DNA from: Haloplanus sp. HW8-1
GTDB lineage: Archaea > Halobacteriota > Halobacteria > Halobacteriales > Haloferacaceae
Assembly: GCF_023703795.1 (NCBI RefSeq)
Contig: NZ_CP098518.1
Coordinates: 992,001-1,056,000 of the forward strand
DNA: 64,000 bases
Direction of reading: 5' to 3'
A program made the position numbers and the translations under genes. Shown here piece by piece: positions 1-9,510 of the stretch; the stretch's first letter is position 1; every line of letters starts with the position of its first letter. Under the pieces are notes generated by a model, which saw only the letters and a list, made by a program, of their open reading frames with translations, searched no databases and was not told the DNA's origin.

Positions 1-15
1 CGCACCCACATACAC

Positions 16-540
16 ATGAGTGCAGAAGAACCACAGGACGGCTCCCCCGATGACGACGAAGACCTTCGGTACTTCGTCCGAATCGGCCAGACCGACCTCG
101 ACGGGACGAAAGCCGTCGAGCGGAGCCTCACCGACATGAACGGAATCGGCAAGCGCACGGCGCGCATCGTCGCCGACGCGGCCGACGTGGATCGAACCGC
201 CACGTTCGGTCGCCTCGACGACGACGAAATCGACCGCGTAATCGAGGTCGTGGAGAACTTCGCCGACGAAGTCCCCGAGTGGATGGTGAACCGCCGGGAC
301 GACTTCTACACCGGCGAAAGCAGCCATCGAGTCGGCTCCAACCTCAGCCAGACGCGCACGCAGGACATCAACCGGATGAAGATGATCGACTCCTACCGTG
401 GCGTCAGGCACAAGCGCGGCCAGAAGGTGCGCGGCCAGCGGACGAAGTCCACCGGCCGCACCGAAGGCACCATCGGCGTCAACGTCGAGGCCATCAAGGA
501 GGACATGGCCGAGGAAGCCGCCGAGGAGGAAGAGGCCTAA
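16..540 (+). CDS. rps13: 30S ribosomal protein S13 (uS13)
   Basis: This 174-residue protein of the small-subunit head contacts the P-site tRNA and the 50S subunit. The N-terminal half carries the S13 helix-two-turn-helix region (around [15 protein letters not shown]), and the C-terminal half is the basic tail ([16 protein letters not shown]) that enters the decoding region, followed by an acidic Glu-rich halophile extension. It is the first complete gene of the archaeal alpha-type operon with S4, S11 and RpoD. The window starts 15 bases upstream, so the promoter is not visible. Identity is certain from sequence and context. Confidence 0.97.
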   Translation: MSAEEPQDGSPDDDEDLRYFVRIGQTDLDGTKAVERSLTDMNGIGKRTARIVADAADVDRTATFGRLDDDEIDRVIEVVENFADEVPEWMVNRRDDFYTGESSHRVGSNLSQTRTQDINRMKMIDSYRGVRHKRGQKVRGQRTKSTGRTEGTIGVNVEAIKEDMAEEAAEEEEA

Positions 541-541
541 C

Positions 542-1069
542 ATGACGACCGGCAAGAACACCAAGTTCTACGAGACGCCGAATCACCCGTATCAGGGCGA
601 GCGCATCGCCGAGGAGGCGGACCTCCTCGATCGCTACGGCCTGAAGAACAAAGAGGAGCTCTGGCGGGCACAGTCCGAGCTACGCTCCATGCGTCGCGAG
701 GCGCGGCGACTGCTCGGCGACGCCCAGGGCGACGTCGAGGTCGCGGCCGAGGCGGGCAGCGAGTTCGTCGCCCGCCTCCAGCGACTCGGCATCCTCGGGA
801 GCGAGGACGACATCAGCGACGTCCTCTCGCTCGAGGTGACGGACCTGCTCGAACGGCGACTGCAGACGGTCGCCTACCGGAAGGGGCTCGCACACACGCC
901 CCAGCAGGCCCGTCAGTTCGTCAGTCACGGACACATCACCGTCGACGGCGCACGCGTGCAGACGCCCTCGAAGAAGGTGGAAATCGACGAACAGCCGACC
1001 GTCGACTTCGACGAGAACAGTCCGCTCGCGGACGACCTGCACCCCGAACGCGCGGAGGCCCAGGAATGA
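542..1069 (+). CDS. rps4: 30S ribosomal protein S4 (uS4)
   Basis: S4 is a primary 16S rRNA binding protein, here 175 residues. The start at 542 ([18 protein letters not shown]) lies one base after the S13 stop; a longer open frame upstream is overlap with S13 and has no family similarity. The S4 RNA-binding domain is visible in the second half ([19 protein letters not shown], then [10 protein letters not shown]). The C-terminus is acidic and its stop overlaps the S11 start by four bases (ATGA), which indicates translational coupling. Archaeal S4 lacks the bacterial N-terminal zinc cysteines, and none are seen here. Confidence 0.97.
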   Translation: MTTGKNTKFYETPNHPYQGERIAEEADLLDRYGLKNKEELWRAQSELRSMRREARRLLGDAQGDVEVAAEAGSEFVARLQRLGILGSEDDISDVLSLEVTDLLERRLQTVAYRKGLAHTPQQARQFVSHGHITVDGARVQTPSKKVEIDEQPTVDFDENSPLADDLHPERAEAQE

Positions 1070-1455
1070 GCGCCGAAGAGGAGGACAAGTGGGGTATCGC
1101 CCACGTCCACGCGTCGTTCAACAACACGCTCATCACGATCACCGACCAGACCGGCGCGGAGACGCTCGCCAAATCCAGCGGCGGGACGGTCGTGAAACAG
1201 AACCGCGACGAGGCGTCGCCCTACGCCGCCATGCAGATGGCCGAAGTGGTTGCCGAGGAGGCCATCGCGGCCGGCGTCGAGGGCGTCCACGTCCGCGTGC
1301 GCGGCCCCGGTGGCAACGGCAACAAGTCCCCCGGGCCGGGCGCACAGGCGACGATCCGTGCGCTGGCCCGTGCCGGCCTGGAGATCGGTCGCATCGAGGA
1401 CGTCACGCCGATGCCGCACGACGGCACGCGCGCGCCGAAAAACAGCCGCCTCTAA
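1066..1455 (+). CDS. rps11: 30S ribosomal protein S11 (uS11)
   Basis: S11 forms part of the 30S platform. The 129-residue protein has the usual family length. Diagnostic stretches are [19 protein letters not shown] near the N-terminus and the highly conserved C-terminal segment [20 protein letters not shown]. It overlaps the S4 stop by four bases and is followed after four bases by rpoD, so the block is one polycistron. Confidence 0.97.
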   Translation: MSAEEEDKWGIAHVHASFNNTLITITDQTGAETLAKSSGGTVVKQNRDEASPYAAMQMAEVVAEEAIAAGVEGVHVRVRGPGGNGNKSPGPGAQATIRALARAGLEIGRIEDVTPMPHDGTRAPKNSRL

Positions 1456-1459
1456 CATC

Positions 1460-2209
1460 ATGGTAGCCGACTTCGAGGTCGAGTTCATCGAACGCGACGA
1501 CCGGAACGCGCGGTTCCTCGTGCGAGGAGTCACGCCGGCTTTCGCCAACGGCATCCGCCGGGCGATGATCGCCGACGTGCCGACCTTCTCCATCGACACC
1601 GTCCGGTTCGTCGAGAACTCGTCGGTCATGTTCGACGAGATGATCGGTCTCCGACTGGGGCTGGTGCCGCTGACGACCCCCCTCGACGACTTCGAGGTGG
1701 GCGAGACGGTGACGCTGGCGCTCGACGTCACGGGACCGGATACGGCCTACTCGGGCGACATCGAGACGTCCGAGCCGCTGGTCGAACCGGCGGACGACAA
1801 CATCCCGATCATCGAACTCAAAGAGCAACAGCGGATCGAACTCGAGGCGGACGCCGTACTCGAAACGGGCCGCGACCACGCCAAACACCAGGGCGGCGTG
1901 GCCGTCGGCTACCGCCATCTCCAGCGCGTCGAGGTCGTCGACGACGCCGGCGAGTTCGACGAGGGCGAACCGAACATCCTTCGCGGGGTCATCGAGACCG
2001 AGGACGGCGAACTCGTCCCGACCGACGAGTTCGATCACGACCTCACCAACCGGTATCCCGGCAAGGATCTGGCGGTACACGACGTGTCCGACGCGTTCGT
2101 CTTCCACGTGGAGACCGACGGGTCGTTCAGCGTCGAGGAACTGGTCACGCGCGCCGCCGAGTCCATCGGCGACCGCGCGGCGGAACTGGAAACGAAAGTC
2201 GCAGTCTAA
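1460..2209 (+). CDS. rpoD: DNA-directed RNA polymerase subunit D
   Basis: This is the archaeal homologue of bacterial alpha and eukaryotic Rpb3; it pairs with subunit L to nucleate polymerase assembly. It has 249 residues. The start at 1460 ([23 protein letters not shown]) was chosen over a longer frame that runs through S11. The conserved dimerisation motif ([17 protein letters not shown]) lies at about residues 25-42. The protein contains no cysteine at all, so the 4Fe-4S domain present in some archaeal D subunits is absent. It closes the first half of the operon before the tRNA gene. Confidence 0.96.
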   Translation: MVADFEVEFIERDDRNARFLVRGVTPAFANGIRRAMIADVPTFSIDTVRFVENSSVMFDEMIGLRLGLVPLTTPLDDFEVGETVTLALDVTGPDTAYSGDIETSEPLVEPADDNIPIIELKEQQRIELEADAVLETGRDHAKHQGGVAVGYRHLQRVEVVDDAGEFDEGEPNILRGVIETEDGELVPTDEFDHDLTNRYPGKDLAVHDVSDAFVFHVETDGSFSVEELVTRAAESIGDRAAELETKVAV

Positions 2210-2330
2210 CTACGAGACCCCATGCCCCGAACACCACTACCGACGCTCGCCCGCCCGCACAGCGATGCGGCCGCGGCCGGCGCGGGGACCGAAAGTGGTT
2301 TGAAGGGGCGACCGATACTGCGACGTGCGT

Positions 2331-2415
2331 GCAGGGATAGCCAAGTTAGGCCAACGGCGCAGCGTTCAGGGCGCTGTCCCATAGGGGTCCGCAGGTTCAA
2401 ATCCTGCTCCCTGCA
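2331..2415 (+). tRNA. tRNA-Leu (anticodon CAG)
   Basis: An 85-nt cloverleaf can be folded by eye. The acceptor stem GCAGGGA pairs with TCCCTGC plus discriminator A. The anticodon stem CAGCG/CGCTG encloses the loop TTCAGGG, giving anticodon CAG. A long class II variable arm (around TCCCATAGGGG) and the T arm GCAGG-TTCAAAT-CCTGC follow. CCA is not encoded. It lies between rpoD and rpl18e inside the ribosomal operon, a position I recall from other archaeal genomes. Confidence 0.95.
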
Positions 2416-2435
2416 CTCCTTTCTGGAGGTAGACA

Positions 2436-2786
2436 ATGAGTAAGACGAATCCGAGACTCAATAGTCTCATCGCCGAGTTGAAGGCGGTTTCCCGCGAGTC
2501 CGGTGCCGGTGTCTGGCAGGACGTCGCGGACCGCCTGGAGAAGCCACGGCGCACCCACGCGGAGGTCAACCTCGGGCAGATCGAACGCTACGCCCGCGAA
2601 GAGGAGACCGTCGTCGTGCCCGGCAAGGTGCTGGGCAGTGGTGTGCTCGAAAAAGAGGTTACGGTCGCGGCCGTCGACTTCTCGTCGACGGCGCGACAGA
2701 AGATCGAACGGGTCGGGGACGCCGAGCGACTGGAACACGTCGCCGAGGCGAACCCCGAGGGCGCCAACGTCCGGGTGATTCGATGA
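2436..2786 (+). CDS. rpl18e: 50S ribosomal protein L18e (eL18)
   Basis: This archaeal/eukaryotic large-subunit protein has 116 residues, the usual archaeal length. The N-terminus [20 protein letters not shown] and the core [20 protein letters not shown] are typical; the fold is related to L15. It begins 20 bases after the tRNA-Leu with GGAGG just upstream as a ribosome binding site, and overlaps rpl13 by four bases. Confidence 0.96.
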   Translation: MSKTNPRLNSLIAELKAVSRESGAGVWQDVADRLEKPRRTHAEVNLGQIERYAREEETVVVPGKVLGSGVLEKEVTVAAVDFSSTARQKIERVGDAERLEHVAEANPEGANVRVIR

Positions 2787-3220
2787 GCCTCGCCGAGTTC
2801 GACGCCGACGTGGTCGTCGACGCCGGTGACTGCATCATGGGCCGGGTCGCCAGCGAGGTGGCCCAGCGCGCCCTCGACGGCGACCGGGTCGCCGTGATCA
2901 ACGCCGAGGACGCGGTCATCACCGGTAACGAGGAGGACACGATGGAGACCTACCGGACGCGGGCGGGGCTCGGCTCCGACAGCGGGCCGTACTACCCGAA
3001 GCGGCCGGACCGCATCTTCAAGCGGTCCATCCGCGGCATGGTCCCCTACAAGAAGCCACGCGGCCGCGAGGCGTTCGAGAACGTCCGCGTCTACGTCGGC
3101 AATCCCTTCGACGAGGACGGCGAAGTGCTCGATGGCACGTCGCTGGACCGCCTCTCGAACATCAAATTCGTCTCCCTCGGAGACGTCTCCGAACAACTGG
3201 GTGCGAACGTCACATGGTAA
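2783..3220 (+). CDS. rpl13: 50S ribosomal protein L13 (uL13)
   Basis: An early-assembly large-subunit protein of 145 residues. The family signature is visible in [20 protein letters not shown] at the N-terminus and [20 protein letters not shown] in the middle. The frame overlaps rpl18e upstream and rps9 downstream (7 bases), so the three are translated as a coupled set. Confidence 0.96.
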   Translation: MSLAEFDADVVVDAGDCIMGRVASEVAQRALDGDRVAVINAEDAVITGNEEDTMETYRTRAGLGSDSGPYYPKRPDRIFKRSIRGMVPYKKPRGREAFENVRVYVGNPFDEDGEVLDGTSLDRLSNIKFVSLGDVSEQLGANVTW

Positions 3221-3612
3221 CCAACACGAGCGGCAAGAAGAAGACGGCCGTCGCCCGCGCCACGGTGCGCGACGGCGAGGGTCGCGTGCGTATCAACTCC
3301 CAACCCGTCGAACTGGTCGAACCGGAGCTGTCGAAGCTGAAGATGCTGGAGCCGTTCCGCATCGCCGACGACGAACTCCGCGACACCGTCGACATCGACG
3401 TGACCGTCTCGGGCGGCGGCTTCGCCGGCCAGGCGGACGCGGTGCGGACCGCCGTCGCCCGCGGGCTGGTGCAACATCACAACGACGCCGAACTCCGCGA
3501 CGCGTTCATGGAGTTCGACCGCTCGCTGCTGGTCAACGACGTCCGTCAGTCCGAACCCAAAAAGTGGGGCGGCCCCGGTGCGCGGGCCCGCTACCAGAAG
3601 TCCTACCGCTGA
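3214..3612 (+). CDS. rps9: 30S ribosomal protein S9 (uS9)
   Basis: The 132-residue protein has a C-terminal tail that reaches the P-site. The N-terminus ([20 protein letters not shown]), the central [19 protein letters not shown] and the C-terminal [17 protein letters not shown] with terminal basic residues are canonical for archaeal S9. It overlaps rpl13 by 7 bases and is followed by rpoN after 12 bases. Confidence 0.96.
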   Translation: MVTNTSGKKKTAVARATVRDGEGRVRINSQPVELVEPELSKLKMLEPFRIADDELRDTVDIDVTVSGGGFAGQADAVRTAVARGLVQHHNDAELRDAFMEFDRSLLVNDVRQSEPKKWGGPGARARYQKSYR

Positions 3613-3624
3613 GGTGAGCCACCC

Positions 3625-3816
3625 ATGATGATCCCAGTCCGGTGTTTCACGTGCGGGAAGGTCATCGGCGAGCACTGGGAGGAGTACCAGACCCGCCTCG
3701 AGGCGGGCGAGGACCCCGCCGACGTGCTCGATGACCTGGGCGTGAGCCGGCACTGCTGTCGACGGATGTTCGTCTCGCACAAGGACCTGGTCGACGTCGT
3801 CTCCCCGTACCAATGA
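3625..3816 (+). CDS. rpoN: DNA-directed RNA polymerase subunit N
   Basis: A 63-residue homologue of eukaryotic Rpb10. The zinc-bundle ligands are visible as CFTCGK near the N-terminus and the paired cysteines of HCCRRMF in the C-terminal part. The start [12 protein letters not shown] is the family start. Its stop overlaps the rpoK start by four bases. It is assembled with subunits D, L and P in the archaeal polymerase platform. Confidence 0.95.
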   Translation: MMIPVRCFTCGKVIGEHWEEYQTRLEAGEDPADVLDDLGVSRHCCRRMFVSHKDLVDVVSPYQ

Positions 3817-3992
3817 GTCAGGGACGCTACAACCGCTACGAGAAGGCACGCATCCTGGGGGCGCGAGCCCTGCAGGTGTCCTACGGGGCACCGGTCCTCG
3901 TCGAGACCGAGCAGAGCGAACCGATCCTCGTGGCGGCCGAGGAGTACGACGCCGGGGTGCTCCCCTTCACGGTCAGGCGGGAGGGCAAATGA
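3813..3992 (+). CDS. rpoK: DNA-directed RNA polymerase subunit K
   Basis: A 59-residue homologue of Rpb6/omega. Translation from the ATG at 3813 reads [20 protein letters not shown] and continues through the family core ([17 protein letters not shown]) to FTVRREGK. The start overlaps the rpoN stop and the stop overlaps the enolase start, the expected archaeal order rpoN-rpoK-eno. The subunit stabilises the largest polymerase subunit. Confidence 0.95.
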   Translation: MSQGRYNRYEKARILGARALQVSYGAPVLVETEQSEPILVAAEEYDAGVLPFTVRREGK

Positions 3993-5194
3993 CGCGGATT
4001 CGCTCGGTGAGTCTGCGCCGGATCCTCGACTCGCGGGGGAATCCGACGGTCGAGGCCGACGTGTTGACCGAGTCTGGCGGCTTCGGCCGCGCGGCCGCAC
4101 CGAGTGGCGCGTCGACCGGCGAGTACGAAGCGATCGAACTCCCGCCGGCGGAAGCCATCGCGTCCGCTCGCCAACACGCCGTCCCGCGTCTCGTCGGCGA
4201 GGTGCACGCGGGTAACCAGCGCGACGTGGACGCCGCCCTCCACGGCGCGGATGGCACCGACGACTTCTCGGAGATCGGCGCCAACAGCGCCGTCGCCATC
4301 TCCATGGCGGCCGCGAAGGCCGGCGCCGACGTACTCGGCCTGCCGCTCTACCAGCACCTCGGGGGCACCTTCCGCGGCGACGACTTCCCGATTCCGCTGG
4401 GGAACGTCGTCGGCGGCGGCGAACACGCCAAGGAAGCCACCCACATCCAGGAGTTCCTCGCCGTCCCGTACGGCGCCCCGAGCGTCTCGGAGGCGGTCTT
4501 CGCCAACGCTGCGGTCCACGACCGGATCGGCTCCCTGCTCGACGAGCGGGGAGTACCGGCCGGCAAGGGCGACGAGGGAGCGTGGGCGCCACCCGTCGAC
4601 GACGCCGAGGCGTTCGAGATCGTCGCCCAGGCGACCGACGACGTGGCCGAAGAGGTCGGCTTCGACGTGGCCGTCGGACTCGACGTTGCGGCCTCCGAAC
4701 TCTACGACGCCGACAACGAGGTCTATCGCTACGGCGACGTCGAGCGGACGCCCGACGAACAGGTCGACTACATCGCCGACCTCGTCGACGAGTACGATCT
4801 CGCGTACGTCGAGGACCCCGTCGAGGAGAACGACTTCGGCGCTTTCGCCGACCTGACCGCTCGGGTCGGCGACCGGACCGTCCTGTGTGGCGACGACCTC
4901 TTCGTCACCAACGTCGACCGCCTACAGCGGGGGATCGACGAGGGGGCGGGCAACGCCATCCTCGTCAAACCCAATCAGATCGGGACGCTCTCGGACGCCG
5001 TCGACGCGGTGGAACTGGCCACCCGCAACGGCCTCGACGCCGTCGTCTCCCACCGCTCGGGCGAAACGGAGGATACGACCATCGCACACCTCGCCGTGGC
5101 GACCGACGCCCCGTTCATCAAGACGGGGACGGTCGGCGGCGAGCGAACCGCCAAACTCAACGAACTCATCCGCATCGCGGAGGACGCTGTATGA
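3989..5194 (+). CDS. eno: Enolase (phosphopyruvate hydratase)
   Basis: This cytoplasmic glycolytic/gluconeogenic enzyme interconverts 2-phosphoglycerate and phosphoenolpyruvate with Mg2+. It has 401 residues. The N-terminal [15 protein letters not shown], the metal site region ([11 protein letters not shown], then GDDLFVTN), the catalytic lysine segment ([11 protein letters not shown]) and the enolase signature [18 protein letters not shown] are all present. Its location between rpoK and rps2 is a conserved archaeal linkage. It overlaps both neighbours by four bases. Confidence 0.97.
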   Translation: MTRIRSVSLRRILDSRGNPTVEADVLTESGGFGRAAAPSGASTGEYEAIELPPAEAIASARQHAVPRLVGEVHAGNQRDVDAALHGADGTDDFSEIGANSAVAISMAAAKAGADVLGLPLYQHLGGTFRGDDFPIPLGNVVGGGEHAKEATHIQEFLAVPYGAPSVSEAVFANAAVHDRIGSLLDERGVPAGKGDEGAWAPPVDDAEAFEIVAQATDDVAEEVGFDVAVGLDVAASELYDADNEVYRYGDVERTPDEQVDYIADLVDEYDLAYVEDPVEENDFGAFADLTARVGDRTVLCGDDLFVTNVDRLQRGIDEGAGNAILVKPNQIGTLSDAVDAVELATRNGLDAVVSHRSGETEDTTIAHLAVATDAPFIKTGTVGGERTAKLNELIRIAEDAV

Positions 5195-5967
5195 CAGACA
5201 ACGACATCGAATCCCCGGACGCCGAGGAGGAGACGCCGGCCACCGAGGCCGCCGACGCTCCCGACGCCGACGCCGGGGCCGAGGAGACGGAGGAACCGAC
5301 CGCCGAGGCGGCCGACGAGGCCGCGGAGGCAGAGCAGGCCGAGGACGACGCCTCGCCGTTCGACGAGAACGTGATGCCCGACGACGAGGCCGACCTTCTC
5401 ATCCCGGTCGAGGACTACCTCGGGGCGGGCGTCCACATCGGGACCCAGCAGAAGACCGAGGACATGGAGCGGTTCATCCACCGCGTCCGCGACGACGGCC
5501 TGTACGTACTCGACGTGAGCCAGACCGACAACCGCATCCGGACGGCCGCGGACTTCCTCGCGAACTACTCGCCCGAGCAGGTCCTCGTGACCTCCTCGCG
5601 TCAGTACGGTCGCTTCCCGGCCGAGAAGTTCGCCGAGGCGATCGGCGCCCGCGCCCGCACCGGCCGTTTCATCCCGGGCACGCTGACCAACCCCGATTAC
5701 GACGGCTACATCGAGCCGGACGTCCTCGTGGTGACCGACCCCATCGGCGACTCACAGGCGGTCAAGGAGGCCATCACGGTCGGCATCCCCGTCATCGCCA
5801 TGTGCGACTCGAACAACCAGCTCAGCAACGTCGACCTCGTCATCCCGACGAACAACAAGGGTCGGCGTGCGCTGTCGGTCGTCTACTGGTTGCTGGCCAA
5901 CGAGACGCTCGACCGCCGTGGCGCCGAGCCGGCCTACGCCCTCGACGACTTCGAGGCGGGCATCTAG
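5191..5967 (+). CDS. rps2: 30S ribosomal protein S2 (uS2)
   Basis: The 258-residue protein starts at 5191 ([20 protein letters not shown]), overlapping the enolase stop by four bases; a longer open frame upstream is a shadow of eno. About 60 N-terminal residues form a very acidic, Ala/Glu-rich extension typical of halophiles. The S2 core follows: [40 protein letters not shown], and the [11 protein letters not shown] stretch. It ends the operon. Confidence 0.96.
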   Translation: MTDNDIESPDAEEETPATEAADAPDADAGAEETEEPTAEAADEAAEAEQAEDDASPFDENVMPDDEADLLIPVEDYLGAGVHIGTQQKTEDMERFIHRVRDDGLYVLDVSQTDNRIRTAADFLANYSPEQVLVTSSRQYGRFPAEKFAEAIGARARTGRFIPGTLTNPDYDGYIEPDVLVVTDPIGDSQAVKEAITVGIPVIAMCDSNNQLSNVDLVIPTNNKGRRALSVVYWLLANETLDRRGAEPAYALDDFEAGI

Positions 5968-6072
5968 GCCGTCGAGACACGTTCTGCGACGCGTTCGGCG
6001 ACAACCGGACCGAGAGCGGTGGTGCCGTCGTCGGCACGGAAACGTTTTCAGTCGGTACCGATACCCACGGAT

Positions 6073-7053
6073 ATGGACCTCTTTCGGAGCGTTCGAACCG
6101 TCACCGGCGCCGGTGTCTCAGGGACCGGCTACGTCGACTGGGCGGCCGTCGCCGAGGCTGCGAAGGACAGCACGGCGCCGGGTGACCTGACGCTCACCGA
6201 CGCCGAGCGGGAGGGGTACGCGTCGGACGTGCGCGACGCGCGTGATCGCCTCCGCTCGCTTGGGGGCGTCGCGTTCGACCTGCCCGACGCGGTCGAGATC
6301 CAGAACCGCCACCACTGGATCGACGCGAACGTCGACACCTTTCGCCGCGTGATGGCTCCCATCGAGCGCTCGGGACCGGAGATTCGCTTTCCCGGCGTCT
6401 CCCGCGTCGTCAACACCGGGACGCTCTCCTTCCTGCTCGCCTTTCTCGGTCGGAACGTCCTCGGTCAGTACGATCCGCTCCTCCTCGCGGAGGCGGATCC
6501 GGTCGACCGGGACCACGGGCTCTACTTCGTCCATCCGAACATCGTCTCGGTGGCGGCGGCACTCGACGTCGACGTGCCTCGGTTTCGGCGCTGGATCGCC
6601 TTTCACGAGGTGTCCCACGCCGCCGAGTTCGGCGCCGCACCCTGGCTCTCGGACCACCTCGAAACCCGACTGGAACGTGGGATCGACGCGCTCGTCGCCG
6701 GCGACCTCGATCGCGAAGCGTTTCGGGAACTCGACGCCGCCATGACCGCCGTCGAGGGATACGCCGAGTTGCTGATGGATCGTGCTTTCGACGACGACTA
6801 CGCGGACCTGCGGGCGAAACTCGACGCTCGCCGACGCGGGGGCGGACCGGTGGCTCGCCTGGCCCGGCGACTGCTCGGACTCGGTCTGAAGCGTCGCCAG
6901 TACGAGCGCGGGGCGGCGTTTTTCCGGGCCGTCGCCGACGAACGCGGCCTGGAGGGCGCGAGTGCGGTGTGGGAGCGGCCGGAACACCTGCCGACGGATG
7001 CGGAACTCGACGCCCCCGAGCAGTGGCTGGAACGGGTCGCTCCCGACGGGTGA
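6073..7053 (+). CDS. DUF2342-type zinc-dependent metalloprotease-like protein
   Basis: A 326-residue protein. The start at 6073 (MDLFRSVRTVTGAGVSG) is preferred over an upstream one because the family begins here. Residues around 178-182 read HEVSH in the context WIAFHEVSHAAEFGAAPWL, the HExxH zincin motif, with flanking segments matching the DUF2342 (F420-biosynthesis-associated, 'zincin_2') family as I recall it. The substrate is unknown; no signal peptide or membrane segment is obvious, so it is probably cytoplasmic. It is a single gene, convergent with the next one. Confidence 0.8.
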   Translation: MDLFRSVRTVTGAGVSGTGYVDWAAVAEAAKDSTAPGDLTLTDAEREGYASDVRDARDRLRSLGGVAFDLPDAVEIQNRHHWIDANVDTFRRVMAPIERSGPEIRFPGVSRVVNTGTLSFLLAFLGRNVLGQYDPLLLAEADPVDRDHGLYFVHPNIVSVAAALDVDVPRFRRWIAFHEVSHAAEFGAAPWLSDHLETRLERGIDALVAGDLDREAFRELDAAMTAVEGYAELLMDRAFDDDYADLRAKLDARRRGGGPVARLARRLLGLGLKRRQYERGAAFFRAVADERGLEGASAVWERPEHLPTDAELDAPEQWLERVAPDG

Positions 7054-7055
7054 GC

Positions 7056-7286
7056 CTACCGCCGCCGCCGCGAGGCCTTCCACTCGTTCCCGACCGACGC
7101 GAGATAGCGGAGGAGCGCCCACCCAACCAGGAGGCCGACGGTGACGGCGAGGAGGCTCTGTATCGGCGTGGCGTCGGCGGCGAGGGCTGTCAACCCTCCC
7201 GAGACGCCGACGAGCGAAACGAAGCCGAGTTTGAGGCGGCGTGATGCGACCTGCCGTTCGTCGTCCGTGATGCTGGGTCCGACCAT
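7056..7286 (-). CDS. Small two-helix membrane protein
   Basis: A 76-residue protein starting at 7286 (MVGPSITDDERQVASRRLKL). Two hydrophobic segments are seen: GFVSLVGVSGGLTALAADA and LLAVTVGLLVGWALLRYLA, followed by a basic C-terminus (KASRRRR). The start codon overlaps the stop of the upstream NTF2-like gene by one base (TGATG), so the two are co-translated. I do not recognise a named family. Confidence 0.7.
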   Translation of the reverse strand: MVGPSITDDERQVASRRLKLGFVSLVGVSGGLTALAADATPIQSLLAVTVGLLVGWALLRYLASVGNEWKASRRRR

Positions 7287-7660
7287 CACTCGACGTACGG
7301 CGTGCTGACGTGCATACCGACGAACAGCCACTCGTCGCCGAGGCGTTCGAGCGTCCCGCTCCACCGGGTTTCGGGGGCGAATTCGTGGTCGGCCTCCCGA
7401 TCCGTCCACGACATGAAGACCGCGTCGGAGAAGTACGCGAACCCGTCGCGCTCGGTGACACGCAGGTCCCGGCTTTCGACGGTCCAGTCCTCGGTCGTTC
7501 GGGTCTGCTCGCGCAGGCCCTCGGCGACGGCGTCGTAGCCGACGAGTCGTTCGCCGATTCCGAACTTCACCACGTCCGGACGCTCCGCGAAGTAGGGGTA
7601 GAGGGGTTCCCCGCGGCGAAGCGCCTCGTAGTACTCCTGGATGGTCCCGGTCGCGTCCAT
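7286..7660 (-). CDS. NTF2/SnoaL-like domain protein
   Basis: The start at 7660 (MDATGTIQEYYEALRRGEPL) was chosen because the preceding 21 residues of the open frame are not conserved-looking; this gives 124 residues. The pattern (YYEALRRGE, FGIGERLVGYDAVAEGLREQ, RDGFAYFSDAVFMSWTDRE, WLFVGMHVST) is that of a cone-shaped alpha+beta barrel in the SnoaL/DUF4440/nuclear-transport-factor-2 class. Such proteins bind small hydrophobic ligands or act as stress-linked enzymes. No specific function can be assigned. Confidence 0.65.
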   Translation of the reverse strand: MDATGTIQEYYEALRRGEPLYPYFAERPDVVKFGIGERLVGYDAVAEGLREQTRTTEDWTVESRDLRVTERDGFAYFSDAVFMSWTDREADHEFAPETRWSGTLERLGDEWLFVGMHVSTPYVE

Positions 7661-7724
7661 GCGCGGAGCCTCGCTCCGCCACCTGTTAACTCTTTCAGAC
7701 CCGCGGGCGGTGGGACCGCTCACG

Positions 7725-9377
7725 TCACCGGTCGACCTCGCCCATGATCGTATCGAGGCTGCCGAGGGACGCGATCAGGTCCGGCACGTACTCGCCGTTG
7801 GCTATCTCCGGCAGTGCCTGCAGGTTGGAAAACGACGGCCCGCGGATCTTGAAGCGGGCGGGTTTCTCGGTGCCGTCGGCGCGCACGTAGATGCCGAGTT
7901 CACCCTTTGCGGCCTCGACGGCACGGTAGATTTCGGTGTCGTCGTCCGGGCGGACGGTCCGGGGGACGTTCGACTGGATGGTCCGCTCGTCTTCGGGCCA
8001 GTCCTCCAGCAGGTCGACGCACTGTTCGATGATCTTCGCGGACTCCTCGATCTCTCGGAGACGGACGAGCAGACGCGAGTAGTTGTCACAGCCGTCCTCG
8101 ACGGCCACGTTCCAGTCGAGTTCGTCGTAGTAGCCGTACGGGTCGTCACGGCGCAGGTCGTAGTCGATCCCGGACCCGCGAGCGACCGGGCCGGTACAGC
8201 CGTACGACTTCGCCACTTCGGGGGGCAGAACGCCCGTGTCGACGGTTCGGGCCTGCAGGATCTCGTTGGCCGTGAGGAGGTCGTGATACTCCTCCAGACG
8301 CCGGGGCAGGTTGTCGAGGAACTCCCGAACCGTCCCGAAGAACTCCCCGCGGGGTTCGGGCAGGTCCCAGACGACCCCGCCAAGGCGGAAGTAGTTGAAC
8401 ATGAGTCGCTGGCCCGTGAGTTCCTCGAGGACGTTCTGGACCGTCTCACGGTCGGTGATGGCGTACATGAACGTCGCGGTGAAGTCACCGACCACGTCGA
8501 GGGCGTACGTCCCGACCGCGAGCAGGTGCGAGAGGATGCGCGAGAGTTCGGCGCCCATGGTCCGGATGACCTGTGCGTACTCGGGCACCGCGATGTCCGC
8601 GAGGTCCTCCGCGACCCGGGCGTACGCCCACTCGTTCAGTAGGCCGCCCCCGCCCCAGTCCCAGCGGTCGGGGTAGGGCATGATCTGGTAGCGATACGTT
8701 CCGCTCTGGGCCATCTGCTCCTCACACCGGTGGATATAGCCGATGTCGGGGTCGACGTCGACGACCTGCTCGCCGTCGAGGACGACTTCGAGGTGGAGGA
8801 CACCGTGGGTGGCGGGATGGTGGGGACCGACGTTGAGAAACATCGTCTCCCCGTGCCGGTCGTCCTCGCCGATCGGGTTGGCGTGTTCGCGGAGGGGGAC
8901 GATCTGGGGGCGGTCTTGGTCGTAGTCCCGGCCGAGAGGATGACCCTGCCAGGTTTCGGGGAGGAGGATGCGACGGAGATCGGGGTGGTCGTCGTACTCG
9001 ATGCCGACCAAGTCGTAGGCCTCGCGTTCGTGCCAGTCGGCGGTGCGGTAGACGGGGTCGGCCGACTCGCTGACGGGGTCGTCGGTCGGCGTCGGCACCA
9101 CCACGCTCACCTCGTCGGTGGGGTCGTCGTACTTTTTCAGGTGGTAGATGGATTCGTAGCGGTCTTCGTACTCCTGTGCCGTGACACAAGAGCAGTGATC
9201 GAAGCCCGCCTCGTCGCGTAGCGTGGACAATGCCGCATGCACCTCGTCGGGACGGATGACGAACGCGGGCGCGTTCAGGTGGTCGTCACGGCCGACCGCG
9301 TACGGGGAGAGCAGGTCGGCGAGCGACTCGTCGGTCGTGGTCGATTCGGGTCGTGGGTTCGGGTTTCGTACCGTCAT
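7725..9377 (-). CDS. nuoCD: NADH dehydrogenase-like complex subunit CD (stand-alone)
   Basis: A 550-residue fusion of NuoC (about residues 1-170, ending in WHEREAYDLVGIEYDDHPDL) and NuoD (from about 185, GPHHPATHGVLH, then HRCEEQM). The length and fused arrangement match the haloarchaeal Fpo/Nuo-like respiratory complex, where CD transfers electrons toward menaquinone together with B and I. Unusually no nuoA, B, H, I, J-N flank it: upstream is a membrane methyltransferase and downstream an NTF2-like gene. The NuoD segment RWDWGGGGLLNEWAYARVA differs from the YISAGLLNEWAYARAA I recall in operon-borne copies, which suggests a paralogue. Confidence 0.88.
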   Translation of the reverse strand: MTVRNPNPRPESTTTDESLADLLSPYAVGRDDHLNAPAFVIRPDEVHAALSTLRDEAGFDHCSCVTAQEYEDRYESIYHLKKYDDPTDEVSVVVPTPTDDPVSESADPVYRTADWHEREAYDLVGIEYDDHPDLRRILLPETWQGHPLGRDYDQDRPQIVPLREHANPIGEDDRHGETMFLNVGPHHPATHGVLHLEVVLDGEQVVDVDPDIGYIHRCEEQMAQSGTYRYQIMPYPDRWDWGGGGLLNEWAYARVAEDLADIAVPEYAQVIRTMGAELSRILSHLLAVGTYALDVVGDFTATFMYAITDRETVQNVLEELTGQRLMFNYFRLGGVVWDLPEPRGEFFGTVREFLDNLPRRLEEYHDLLTANEILQARTVDTGVLPPEVAKSYGCTGPVARGSGIDYDLRRDDPYGYYDELDWNVAVEDGCDNYSRLLVRLREIEESAKIIEQCVDLLEDWPEDERTIQSNVPRTVRPDDDTEIYRAVEAAKGELGIYVRADGTEKPARFKIRGPSFSNLQALPEIANGEYVPDLIASLGSLDTIMGEVDR

Positions 9378-9510
9378 GTGTGTGATCGTGGAGCGACGGC
9401 CTGACCGGCGTTCGGTGGCCGCCGGGGGTGGCGGGGCGTTCGACCTGCCGTCGTGAGGGCACGCAGGCCGGAAGTCGACCGCGACGGGGCGATCCGTTCG
9501 GCGCGGGCAG

